Positions 1 to 7,939 of a stretch of DNA of 64,000 nt are shown piece by piece. A program made the translations under genes and the position numbers. The stretch spans positions 35,203 through 99,202 of the forward strand of contig NZ_RCVJ01000088.1 in NCBI RefSeq assembly GCF_003667505.1, read 5' to 3'. The notes below the pieces were generated by a model that was not told the origin of the DNA, ran no database searches, and saw nothing but the letters and a program-made list of their open reading frames with translations. Within the stretch, counting starts at the first letter, position 1. Every line of letters begins with the position of its first letter. The DNA is from Micromonospora sp. BL4. Its GTDB lineage: Bacteria > Actinomycetota > Actinomycetes > Mycobacteriales > Micromonosporaceae.

Positions 1-1494
1 CACGGCGACGTCGCCGATCTCGGCGGCGTACCAGGCCCGATGATCCGCGCCGACACCGTGATGGTGGCTGATGGTGGCACCGGTGGCAGCGATCGCATCG
101 CTGGCCGCCGTTTTCGCGTTCCGCCAGCGCTCGACCGGGTCCGAGCCGGGGGAGCAGATCACCGTGAAGTACAGCGACGCGCCGGTCTCGTAGACGTGGG
201 AGACGTGCGACAACACCAGCGCCCCGTCCGGCAAGGCGTCGAGGATCGCCTGCCGGACCCGGTCGTGCACCTCCGGCAGCGCCGACCAGTACGTCGCGGT
301 CTCCAGGGTCTCCGCGAACGCGCCCGCGTCCAGCAGGGCGTCCCGCAGGTACGGGGCGTCGAAGCGGTGCCGTGCCCACTGGTGACCCGGCGCTTCGCCC
401 AGCGGCACCCCGCCGTGCGCCGCCAGCACGTCAGCGGCCGCTTCGACGGTGGGAACCACGTCCGCGCCGTCGTACCCGACGATGAGCTGGCAGCCGCCTT
501 CGGCGTGGCCGGACCCCGTCGCCCCGATCATGGTCTCGACCTCGTCGGACAGCCGCAGCACCGTCGGCCGTGGCCCGTCCTGCGCCAGCCGCCGTACGGC
601 GTGCAGACCGTCGGCGAACGACTCGAACCGCCAGCCCTCGTGGTGTGACTGCATGGGTAGGGGGCGGATCCGGACGGTCACGTCGGTGATGACGCCGAGT
701 GCTCCCTCGCTGCCGAGGAAGAGCTGCCGCAGATCGGGGCCGGCGGCCGAGGCGGGGGCGCGGCCGGCCCGTACGGTGCCTCGGGGCGTGGCGACCGTCA
801 GCGCCACGACCATGTCGTCGAAGCGGCCGTAGCCGGCCGACGCCTGGCCGGACGACCGGGTGGCGGCGAATCCACCGATGGTGGCGTACTCGTAGGACTG
901 CGGCACGTGCCCGAGGGTGAACCCGTGCTCGGCGAGCAGCTCGGCAGCCCGTGGGGCGCGCAGCCCGGCCTGGAGCGTGGCGGTCCGCGACACCGGGTCG
1001 ACGGCGACGACGGCGTTCAGCCGGCTCAGATCGACGGCGACGTGTCGCGCCGCGGACGGCGTGAGCCCACCCACGACGGAGGTGCCGCCACCGAACGGGA
1101 CCACGGCCACCCGGTGCCGGGAGCAGAGGTCGAGGACGGACAGCACCTCGGCGTGGTCGGCCGGGCGCAGCACGGCCTGCGGAGCCACCCGCACCTCGCC
1201 GCTGCGGTGACGGAGCAGGTCCGGCGTCGACATGCCCGACGCGTGTCGTGCCCTGGCGGCCGGGGCGGTGACCACGTGCTCGGCGCCCAGCACCCGTCGC
1301 AGCGCGTGCAGGACCGTGTCGTCCAACTCGAGGTCCGGCACCGTCGCCTCGGCCAGCGGTACGGCCGGCGGCGGGGGTGTCAGCTCGAGGACCTGCGCCA
1401 GCAGCGTCGAGGCGGAGCCCGGCAGCGCCTTCGCGTCCGCCGTGGTGCCCCAGCGGGCCCACCCGACGGTCGACGCTTCCCCTTCCATATTCAT
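1..1494 (-). CDS. FAD-linked oxidase, alkyl-DHAP synthase-like (partial, 3' end off window)
   Basis: The gene runs off the left edge; about 498 codons are visible and the C-terminal tail is missing. The N-terminal half has the PP-loop of the vanillyl-alcohol-oxidase FAD fold (PFGGGTSVVGG, about residues 133-143). Near the cut end are HHHGVGADH and an EIG motif, typical of alkyldihydroxyacetonephosphate synthase and related glycolate/D-lactate oxidases. The ATG at 1494 is the first in-frame start and has only a weak ribosome site; a second ATG lies two codons inside. It is divergent from glpD with only 45 bp between them, so the two flavoenzymes are probably co-regulated. Whether it makes ether lipid or oxidises a hydroxy acid cannot be told here. 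Confidence 0.85.
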   Translation of the reverse strand, partial: MNMEGEASTVGWARWGTTADAKALPGSASTLLAQVLELTPPPPAVPLAEATVPDLELDDTVLHALRRVLGAEHVVTAPAARARHASGMSTPDLLRHRSGEVRVAPQAVLRPADHAEVLSVLDLCSRHRVAVVPFGGGTSVVGGLTPSAARHVAVDLSRLNAVVAVDPVSRTATLQAGLRAPRAAELLAEHGFTLGHVPQSYEYATIGGFAATRSSGQASAGYGRFDDMVVALTVATPRGTVRAGRAPASAAGPDLRQLFLGSEGALGVITDVTVRIRPLPMQSHHEGWRFESFADGLHAVRRLAQDGPRPTVLRLSDEVETMIGATGSGHAEGGCQLIVGYDGADVVPTVEAAADVLAAHGGVPLGEAPGHQWARHRFDAPYLRDALLDAGAFAETLETATYWSALPEVHDRVRQAILDALPDGALVLSHVSHVYETGASLYFTVICSPGSDPVERWRNAKTAASDAIAATGATISHHHGVGADHRAWYAAEIGDVAV

Positions 1495-1503
1495 GTGTGA
1501 CAG

Positions 1504-1522
1504 AGTGACATTGAACGTCACT
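1504..1522. promoter_or_regulatory. dyad in the FAD-oxidase/glpD divergent promoter
   Basis: A perfect 6-bp inverted repeat, AGTGAC-attgaac-GTCACT, lies in the 45-bp gap between the two divergent genes. The position suits an operator that controls both. The cognate regulator is not in the window. Confidence 0.45.
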
Positions 1523-1539
1523 ACATCGCAAGGAGGCGT

Positions 1540-3066
1540 GTGAAAACCTCGCTGACCGTCTCCCGCCGGGAACGTGACCTCACCGAGCTGGCCACCGGGG
1601 CGCCCGTCGACGTCCTGGTCGTCGGGCTGGGTGTCACCGGCGCCGGAGTGGCGCTCGACGCCGCGAGCCGCGGACTGTCCGTGGTCGCCGTCGACGCCGA
1701 CGACCTGGCCCACGGCACCTCCCGCTGGAGCTCCAAACTGATCCACGGCGGCCTGCGCTATCTCGCCCACGGGCAGGTCGGCATCGCCTACGAGAGCGCC
1801 GTCGAACGCCACCTGCTGCTGACCCGCACCGCGCCGCACCTGACACGCCCGTTGCCGATGCTGCTGCCGGCGACCGCGTACACCAGTCGTTGGCAGGCGG
1901 GCGCGGCGGCGGCCGGCCTGCACGCCGGAGACCTGCTGCGGACCTGGGCGGGAACCTCCCGACGGACCCTGCCCGGTACGCGCAGGCTCGGCTCGGCCGA
2001 AGCGGGCGCGATGGCGCCCGCCCTGCGGCCGGCCGGCCTCCGCGGAGCACACCTGTCCTGGGACGGCCAGCTCTGCGACGACGCCCGACTCGTCGTCGGC
2101 CTCGCGCGCGCCGCCGCCGCCCACTCCGCCCGCGTCCTGACCCGCTGCCGGGCGATCAGCCTGCACCGGGAGGGCGCCACCATCGAGGACACCCGCACCG
2201 GGGCACGCATGCACGTCGCCGCCCGCGCCGTCGTCAACGCCACCGGCGTGTGGGCCAGCAGCCTGACTCCCCACGTCCGCCTACGCCCGTCCCGGGGAAC
2301 CCACATCGTCCTGTCCGCCGCCCGTCTGGGCGGGCTCTGGGCCGGCCTGACCATCCCGGTCCCCGGCGAGTTCACCCGCTACGTCTTCGCCCTGCCCCAG
2401 ACCGACGGCCTGGTGTACGCCGGACTGACCGACGAGCCGGTCGACGGACCGGTCCCCGACGTGCCGCAGCCCACCGACGCCGACATCGCGTTCCTGCTCG
2501 ACGTCCTCAACAGCGTCCTCGATCAGCCGCTGCGACCCACCGACGTTCTCGGTGCCTACGCCGGGCTGCGGCCACTGCTCGCCGACTCCGACACCCGGAC
2601 CGCCGACCTCTCCCGCCGACACGCCGTCATCGACGACCCCGACGGGATCATCAGCGTGATCGGCGGCAAGCTCACCACCTACCGCCGGATGGCTCAGGAC
2701 GCCGTCGACACCGCCATCCGTCGACGCCACCTCGCCGCCGGCCCCTGCCGCACCCGCCGCCTCCCACTGCCCGGCGCGGCGAGCAGAGCACAACTGGCCC
2801 GGGTCCCCGCGCCACGCCGGCTCGTCCACCGCTACGGCACCGAAGCCGTCGACGTCCTGGCCGACGCGCCCGCCGAACTCCGGAAGCCGATCGGCCCCGA
2901 CATCCCGGTCACCGGCGCGGAACTCCTCTGGGCCGCCCGGCACGAGCTCGCCCTCACCGTCGACGACCTGCTCGACCGGCGCACGCGCATCGGTCTCGTG
3001 CCGGCGCACCGCGAGGCCGCACTGCCGACGGCGCGAGCCGCCCTCGCCCTGGCCGCCGAGCGGTGA
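1540..3066 (+). CDS. glpD: glycerol-3-phosphate dehydrogenase (FAD)
   Basis: This aerobic-type FAD glycerol-3-phosphate dehydrogenase oxidises glycerol-3-phosphate to dihydroxyacetone phosphate at the membrane and feeds electrons to quinone. The dinucleotide fold (VVGLGVTGAG, residues 27-36) opens the protein. The family block around SKLIHGGLRYL follows, as does a later IIS..GGKLTTYR motif before the C-terminal cap domain. At 508 residues it is slightly shorter than the usual 520-580. Start is GTG 1540, just after AAGGAGG at 1530-1536; a GTG two bases earlier is followed at once by a stop. It is divergent from the FAD-linked oxidase. Confidence 0.93.
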   Translation: MKTSLTVSRRERDLTELATGAPVDVLVVGLGVTGAGVALDAASRGLSVVAVDADDLAHGTSRWSSKLIHGGLRYLAHGQVGIAYESAVERHLLLTRTAPHLTRPLPMLLPATAYTSRWQAGAAAAGLHAGDLLRTWAGTSRRTLPGTRRLGSAEAGAMAPALRPAGLRGAHLSWDGQLCDDARLVVGLARAAAAHSARVLTRCRAISLHREGATIEDTRTGARMHVAARAVVNATGVWASSLTPHVRLRPSRGTHIVLSAARLGGLWAGLTIPVPGEFTRYVFALPQTDGLVYAGLTDEPVDGPVPDVPQPTDADIAFLLDVLNSVLDQPLRPTDVLGAYAGLRPLLADSDTRTADLSRRHAVIDDPDGIISVIGGKLTTYRRMAQDAVDTAIRRRHLAAGPCRTRRLPLPGAASRAQLARVPAPRRLVHRYGTEAVDVLADAPAELRKPIGPDIPVTGAELLWAARHELALTVDDLLDRRTRIGLVPAHREAALPTARAALALAAER

Positions 3067-3068
3067 CC

Positions 3069-3098
3069 GGAAATTCCGTCCGAAGTCGGACCATTTCC
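3069..3098. promoter_or_regulatory. nested inverted repeat after glpD, before the hydrolase
   Basis: Two nested dyads occur here: GGAAAT/ATTTCC outside and GTCCGA-ag-TCGGAC inside. It begins two bases after the glpD stop. It could end glpD transcription or be an operator for the downstream hydrolase; a possible -10 (TAGCGT, 3110-3115) follows it. Confidence 0.3.
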
Positions 3099-3238
3099 CC
3101 CCGCCCTGCTAGCGTCGTACCTGGCCAGGAAGGCTGCGCGGACCCGGTTCACAGGGATCGACGCCGCCCGGACCAGCAGGGGTGCCGCCTGGCAGGACCG
3201 GCGACGACGGTCCTCACGAGCCGCGAAGGGTCCGGGCG

Positions 3239-4114
3239 ATGTTCGAGGGATTCGAGGAGTTCGACATCCCCACGTCCGGGGCGACGATCCACGGCCGCCG
3301 TGGCGGAAGCGGGCCCCCGGTCCTGCTCCTGCACGGCATCCCCGAGACGCACCTGATGTGGCACCGCGTGGCGCCGCAGCTCGCCGAGCACCACACCGTG
3401 GTCGTCACCGACCTGCGCGGCTGGGGCGACAGCGGCAAACCGCCGAGCAGCGCCGACCATGAGCCGTACAGCATGCGAGCGATCGCCCGCGACCAGATCG
3501 AGGTCATGCGAAGCCTGGGCCATGAGCGGTTCGGGCTCGTCGGGCATGATCGCGGCGCACGGTGCGCCTACCGTCTCGCGCTGGACGAACCAGACGTCGT
3601 CAGCCGGCTCGCGGTCCTGGACGTCGTCCCGGTCGGCGACGTGTACGACCGCGCCGACATGGCGTTCAGCCTCTCGTACTGGGTCTGGTCCTTCCTGGCG
3701 GCGCCGGCGCCGGTGCCCGAGCGGTTCATCGACGCGGCGCCCGCCGTCCTCGTGGATTTCATGCTCGACACGTGGCCTGAGGTGAAGGACGCCTTCCCGG
3801 CCGAGGTGCGGGCCGCCTACGTCCGGCAGTTCAGCGATCCCGCCACCGTCCACGCGATCTGCGAGGAGTTCCGCGCCGCCGCGACACTGGACTACCAGCA
3901 GGACGAGGCGGACCGGGGCAACCGGAAGATCGCGTGCCCGGTGCTGTTCCTCTGGAGCCAGCGGGGTCAGGTCGCACGGCTCTATGACGACCCGCTCAGC
4001 ATCTGGAGGCAATGGTCCGACGACGTTCGCGGCGGGCCGGTCCCGGTCGGGCACTTCATCCCGGAAGAGGCTCCGGAGGAGACCGCACGGCAACTGCTGG
4101 ACTTCCTGCGGTAG
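3239..4114 (+). CDS. alpha/beta hydrolase, haloacetate dehalogenase-like
   Basis: A 291-residue alpha/beta-hydrolase. The oxyanion segment LLHGIPETHLMWH is at about 30-42 and the nucleophile elbow VGHDRGAR is at about 101-108, with Asp104 as nucleophile and a catalytic His near the C-terminus (VGHF). The GHDRGAR elbow followed by RLALD is typical of fluoroacetate/haloacetate dehalogenases and their epoxide-hydrolase relatives. Hydrolysis of a C-halogen or epoxide bond is therefore likely, but the substrate is unknown. ATG 3239 is preferred over an in-frame ATG at 3182 because homology begins there and GAAGGG precedes it. The PLP enzyme gene follows after 54 bp and may be cotranscribed. Confidence 0.8.
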   Translation: MFEGFEEFDIPTSGATIHGRRGGSGPPVLLLHGIPETHLMWHRVAPQLAEHHTVVVTDLRGWGDSGKPPSSADHEPYSMRAIARDQIEVMRSLGHERFGLVGHDRGARCAYRLALDEPDVVSRLAVLDVVPVGDVYDRADMAFSLSYWVWSFLAAPAPVPERFIDAAPAVLVDFMLDTWPEVKDAFPAEVRAAYVRQFSDPATVHAICEEFRAAATLDYQQDEADRGNRKIACPVLFLWSQRGQVARLYDDPLSIWRQWSDDVRGGPVPVGHFIPEEAPEETARQLLDFLR

Positions 4115-4168
4115 AACGACGGTACGTGGCGGGCTGCCGTGCCACGCCGACACCGAGGAGTTACCAGC

Positions 4169-5140
4169 ATGTCCGGACCGATCGTCCCGCTCACGCTCGG
4201 CACGTGGCCCACGCCGGTCGAGCCGATGCCCCGCCTGGCCACGGCTCTCGGCCTCGGTCGCGACGACCTGCTCATCAAGAGGGACGATCTCACCGGCCTC
4301 GGCGGCGGCGGCAACAAGATCCGCAAGTTGGAGTGGACGGTCGCCGAAGCGCTCGCCGGTGACGCGGACACGCTGGTCACCACGGGAGCGCCGCAGAGCA
4401 ATCACGCGCGGCTCACCGCCGCGACCGCCGCGCGCCTCGGTCTGCGTGCCGTGCTGGTGTTCCCGGGTGCACCGGCGACGGCTCGAACCGGCAACCTCGT
4501 TCTGGACGCGTTCCTCGGCGCCGAGATCGTCTTCACCGGCGTGCAGGGCCGGCAGGCGCTCGCGGACGCCGCCACGCGGGTGTGCGACCGGCTGCGTTCC
4601 GAAGGCGCCCGCCCAGCCCTCATCCCGTTCGGCGGGTCCACCGAGTTGGCGGCCCGCGGCTACGCCCGGTGCGGCGAGGAGTTGCTGGCCCAGGTGCCCC
4701 ACCTGCGTACCGCCGTGGTCGCCCTCGGCTCGGGCGCCACGATGGCCGGGCTCGTCGCGAGCCTGGGCCCGGACCGCACGCTGGGCGTCGACGTCGGGGC
4801 GGTGGACGACCCGCGGCAGCGCGTCGCGGGGTTCGTCACCCCACTCTCGCCGGAGGTACGCGCCGAAGACCTGCGCGTCGACCGGGACCAGGTCGGGAAC
4901 GGCTACGCGAGTCTCACCGCGACGGTCCAGGAGGCGCTGACGCTCGTCGCCCGGCTGGAGGGGATCATCCTCGACCCCACGTACACCGGGCGGGCGATGG
5001 CCGGACTCATCGCGGCGATCCGGCGCGGTGAGATCGCACCGGGCCACACGACAGTCTTCATCCACACGGGCGGGCTGCCCGGGGTGTTCGGGCACCCCGA
5101 CATCCCCGCGTACGCCGAGAGCCTCCCGCCTGGACGGTAG
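4169..5140 (+). CDS. PLP-dependent D-cysteine desulfhydrase / ACC deaminase family protein
   Basis: A 323-residue fold-type II PLP enzyme. Near the N-terminus LIKRDDLTGLGGGGNKIRKL holds the PLP lysine (about Lys50), followed by the TTGAPQSNHAR cofactor motif. This pattern is shared by D-cysteine desulfhydrase (pyruvate, H2S and ammonia from D-cysteine) and 1-aminocyclopropane-1-carboxylate deaminase; desulfhydrase is the safer family name. GAGGAG at 4155-4160 selects ATG 4169 over an in-frame ATG 30 bases upstream. It is probably cytosolic. The substrate cannot be settled without active-site comparison. Confidence 0.82.
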   Translation: MSGPIVPLTLGTWPTPVEPMPRLATALGLGRDDLLIKRDDLTGLGGGGNKIRKLEWTVAEALAGDADTLVTTGAPQSNHARLTAATAARLGLRAVLVFPGAPATARTGNLVLDAFLGAEIVFTGVQGRQALADAATRVCDRLRSEGARPALIPFGGSTELAARGYARCGEELLAQVPHLRTAVVALGSGATMAGLVASLGPDRTLGVDVGAVDDPRQRVAGFVTPLSPEVRAEDLRVDRDQVGNGYASLTATVQEALTLVARLEGIILDPTYTGRAMAGLIAAIRRGEIAPGHTTVFIHTGGLPGVFGHPDIPAYAESLPPGR

Positions 5141-5190
5141 GGAACACCGGCGGGCGTCGGAGGCGGCGAGCTGACCGGGCCCGTGGTTGG

Positions 5191-6186
5191 ATGTGCGCCG
5201 TGCGGCTGTCTCCCGGATCCGTGTGCTGGCCGGTTGTCGCCGGCGCGTCGGTGGTGCACGTGGCTGGCGCGCTGTCGGGCGCGCCGGTCCTCGCGGGACA
5301 GGCGATCGGGGTGGCGCTGACCAGCCTCGCGGCGATCGTGCTGCTCGGTGCCGGGCGGGGCCGCCTCGCCGTGGCTGCTGGTGTCGTCGTGCTCGCCGTC
5401 GACGTCGTGTCGTCGGCGAAGGGCTCGGACGGGCCGAGGTACCTGTCGCCGTTCTACGCGCCGCTGAGCGCTCCCCGTCCGTCCGTCGGCGAGGATCTCG
5501 CGTGGCTGGGTATGGCGTTGTCGGCGCAGGTCACGCAGCATTGGCCGGCGTTGCTGGGCCTGTCGCTGATCTGCGGCGGTTCGGTGGTGACGTTGACCGA
5601 CCGGGCACGGACGGACACCCGGTGGCTCCGTCGGGTCGCGTGGGCCGCCGTCGCGGGGCTGGCCGTCGCCCTGCTCACCTCCGTCGGCGGGGGTGATCTG
5701 CCCCGGCTGCTGGTCGCGCTCGCCGCCCAGTTGCCGACCATCGCGGCGGTTTCCGCCGGGCTGACGGTGCTCGTGGTGGCCGCCGGCCGACAGCGGCGGT
5801 TCGGCGTTCCGGCCATGCTGGGGGCCTTGGTGCTGATCGCGGCCGTCATCGACGCTGACCTGGCGGCTGTGGCGCCGCTCCGCCCAGCTGTCCTGGAGGA
5901 GATGCACTCGTTCAGCCAGCAGTCCGCGTTCCTCGAGCCGGGCATCCGCTCGCCCGTGGAGGTTGCCGTGGCGCTCGGCCACACCTCCTCGCCCGGCCTG
6001 GCGACGGCACCGCTGCTGGGGCTCATGCCGGTCCTTGCGATCGCACTGCTCGTGTTCGCGGCGCCGACCTGGGGCCACGGGTCCAGCCGCCGCGATGGCG
6101 GCCACGACGGGGCGCGAGGCGTGGATCCCGGCGACGGGGGCGACCCTCGCGGTCAGCACGACGGTCGCGGCCCGGAGGGGACCTGA
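5191..6186 (+). CDS. polytopic membrane protein of unknown function
   Basis: A 331-residue protein with several hydrophobic helices: about 15-35, 37-75, 105-135, 150-170, 180-200, 210-235 and 275-295. The C-terminal tail is hydrophilic, Gly/Asp/Arg-rich and probably cytosolic. A short soluble stretch around residues 235-265 contains HSFSQQSAFLEPG. I recognise no family. ATG 5191 is used; GTG 5200 is an equally possible start. No partner is obvious; the next gene also encodes a membrane protein, but 107 bp separate them. Confidence 0.6.
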   Translation: MCAVRLSPGSVCWPVVAGASVVHVAGALSGAPVLAGQAIGVALTSLAAIVLLGAGRGRLAVAAGVVVLAVDVVSSAKGSDGPRYLSPFYAPLSAPRPSVGEDLAWLGMALSAQVTQHWPALLGLSLICGGSVVTLTDRARTDTRWLRRVAWAAVAGLAVALLTSVGGGDLPRLLVALAAQLPTIAAVSAGLTVLVVAAGRQRRFGVPAMLGALVLIAAVIDADLAAVAPLRPAVLEEMHSFSQQSAFLEPGIRSPVEVAVALGHTSSPGLATAPLLGLMPVLAIALLVFAAPTWGHGSSRRDGGHDGARGVDPGDGGDPRGQHDGRGPEGT

Positions 6187-6293
6187 CGGCAGGTGGGGCG
6201 CGAGCACGATCGTGCACCGTCGGTTTCCGGACCCGCAGGCTCGCCTACCTCGTATCGTGACGATGTCCCCTGGTCGCGTGGACGGTGAGGTGC

Positions 6294-6902
6294 ATGGACG
6301 ACGGAGAACGCGAGCAGGCGTTGCTCACCGCCCTGACCACCGAGCATTTCGTGCTTCAGACCTCCCGCAGCGCCACTGTCACCGAGTCGGTGGGCAGGGC
6401 GACGGTCTTCCTCTCCATGCTCTCGGCCGCTCTGATCGGGCTGGGTTTCGTCAGCAGCAACGCCGCCTTCGTCGGGCCGTACCTCGGGGCGGTGCTGCCC
6501 ACTCTGATGATCACCGGGTTGCTCACCTTCCTGCGGCTGGTGCAGAACATGGTGGAGAACGAGCTGGACCTCGCGCGGATCCAACGCATCAGGGCGTACT
6601 ACCAGCATCGGCTGGCCGGCGACCACGACTTCTTCGCCGACGCGGTGCAGGGCGAGGGCATCATGCGGGCGAGCTGGGCGGCGGTCGGCAACACGCCCGG
6701 GCGAGCGCAGCTGCTGCTGACCACGGCGGCGATGGTGGGTGCGGTGAACGCGCTGCTGGCCGGGCTCTCGGTCACGCTGCTGGCCGGACTGGCGGGGCTG
6801 TCGTCCGGGTTCGCGATCGGCGTCGGCGCCGTGTTGGCCCTGCTGGCCTTCGCCGCCCAGGTCGCCTACATCAACCGCGCGTCGATCTCCGAGCCCGGGT
6901 AG
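6294..6902 (+). CDS. four-helix membrane protein of unknown function
   Basis: A protein of about 202 residues. Two hydrophobic helices (about 37-57 and 64-85) are followed by a charged middle section (ENELDLARIQRIRAYYQHR) and then two more helices near 145-195. The middle section resembles a short cytosolic coiled helix. No family was recognised. ATG 6294 is chosen because GGTGAGG lies just upstream (6284-6290); a GTG at 6285 would sit inside that ribosome site. Confidence 0.6.
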   Translation: MDDGEREQALLTALTTEHFVLQTSRSATVTESVGRATVFLSMLSAALIGLGFVSSNAAFVGPYLGAVLPTLMITGLLTFLRLVQNMVENELDLARIQRIRAYYQHRLAGDHDFFADAVQGEGIMRASWAAVGNTPGRAQLLLTTAAMVGAVNALLAGLSVTLLAGLAGLSSGFAIGVGAVLALLAFAAQVAYINRASISEPG

Positions 6903-6933
6903 GGCCTGGGCGACAGTGGGCCACCCGACAGAA

Positions 6934-6971
6934 ATGGCGGGTGCTCGTGTGCCACCGGCACGAGCCGCCAT
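6934..6971 (+). repeat. stem-loop immediately upstream of pdxY
   Basis: ATGGCG + GCTCGTG pairs with CACGAGC + CGCCAT, giving a 13-bp stem with a 3-base bulge and a 9-base loop. It ends 10 bases before the pdxY start. It may be the terminator of the preceding gene or an attenuator acting on pdxY. Confidence 0.45.
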
Positions 6972-6980
6972 GATGGGGCG

Positions 6981-7832
6981 GTGAAGATCCTGTCCATCCA
7001 GTCCTCGGTCGCCTACGGCTACGTCGGCAACTCAGCGGCCGCCTTTCCCCTCCAGCGGCTCGGCCACGAGGTCTGGCCGGTGCTGACGGTCCACTTCTCC
7101 AACCACACCGGGTACGGCGCGTGGCGCGGGCCGCTGCTGGAGCCGGCCCAGGTGGCCGAGGTGATCGAGGGCATCGCGGACCGCGGCGTCCTCGGCACCG
7201 CCGACGCGGTGCTGTCCGGCTACCAGGGCGACCCGGCGGTCGGCGCGGTGATCCTCGACGCGGTGGACCGGGTCAAAGCCGCGAACCCGAAGGCCGTCTA
7301 CTGCTGCGACCCGGTGATGGGCGACATCGGCCGCGGGATGTTCGTCCGGCCGGGCATTCCGGAGTACATGCGGGATGTCGTCGTCCCGCGCGCCGACATC
7401 ATCACCCCGAACCATTTCGAGCTGGACTTCCTCGCCGGCCGTACGACGAACTCCCTCACGGAGGTGCTGGAGGCGGTCGACGTGGTACGCGAGACCGGGC
7501 CGCGGCACGTCCTGGTCACCAGCGTGCTGCACGGCGACGTGCCGGCGGGGTCACTGGAGGTGGTGGCCGTCTCGGACGAGGGCGCCTGGGCGGTCACCAC
7601 ACCGCTGCTGCCGATCAACCCGAACGGCGGCGGCGACGTCACCGCGGCGCTGTACCTCGCGCACCTGTGCACGACAGGTTCGCCGGCGATCGCGCTGGAA
7701 CGCACCATCGCCTCCGTCTTCGCCGTCCTGGAGGCAACCCTCACGGCCGGCACCCGGGAGATCCAGCTGATCGCGGCCCAGGACGCGATCGCCGAGCCGC
7801 CAACCAGGTTCACCGCCCGGCGGCTGCGCTGA
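6981..7832 (+). CDS. pdxY: pyridoxal kinase
   Basis: A 283-residue ribokinase-fold kinase that phosphorylates pyridoxal with ATP in the vitamin B6 salvage pathway. It begins with the PdxY/PdxK signature ILSIQSSVAYGYVGNSAA. The substrate-loop motif FSNHTGYG, the YCCDPVMGD block and the C-terminal anion-hole segment NGGGDVTAALYLA (catalytic Asp) are all present. Length matches the family. Start is GTG 6981, behind a GGGG-type ribosome site and a stem-loop. It may supply PLP to enzymes such as the one at 4.2 kb, but linkage is only proximity. Confidence 0.92.
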   Translation: MKILSIQSSVAYGYVGNSAAAFPLQRLGHEVWPVLTVHFSNHTGYGAWRGPLLEPAQVAEVIEGIADRGVLGTADAVLSGYQGDPAVGAVILDAVDRVKAANPKAVYCCDPVMGDIGRGMFVRPGIPEYMRDVVVPRADIITPNHFELDFLAGRTTNSLTEVLEAVDVVRETGPRHVLVTSVLHGDVPAGSLEVVAVSDEGAWAVTTPLLPINPNGGGDVTAALYLAHLCTTGSPAIALERTIASVFAVLEATLTAGTREIQLIAAQDAIAEPPTRFTARRLR

Positions 7833-7939
7833 CCCACGGTACGCCGTGCCGCGAGCCGACCCGGGCAACCACCCGCTGTCACTCTCGGGCAACCCGTAGT
7901 GTCGTCATGCGGTGGTCATGAGCGGGCGCGGGGTGATCG

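Noticed and set aside
3149..5095. 648-codon open frame antisense to the hydrolase and PLP enzyme
   Set aside because: Composition is typical of a GC shadow, with no domain motifs; both plus-strand genes have clear catalytic motifs.
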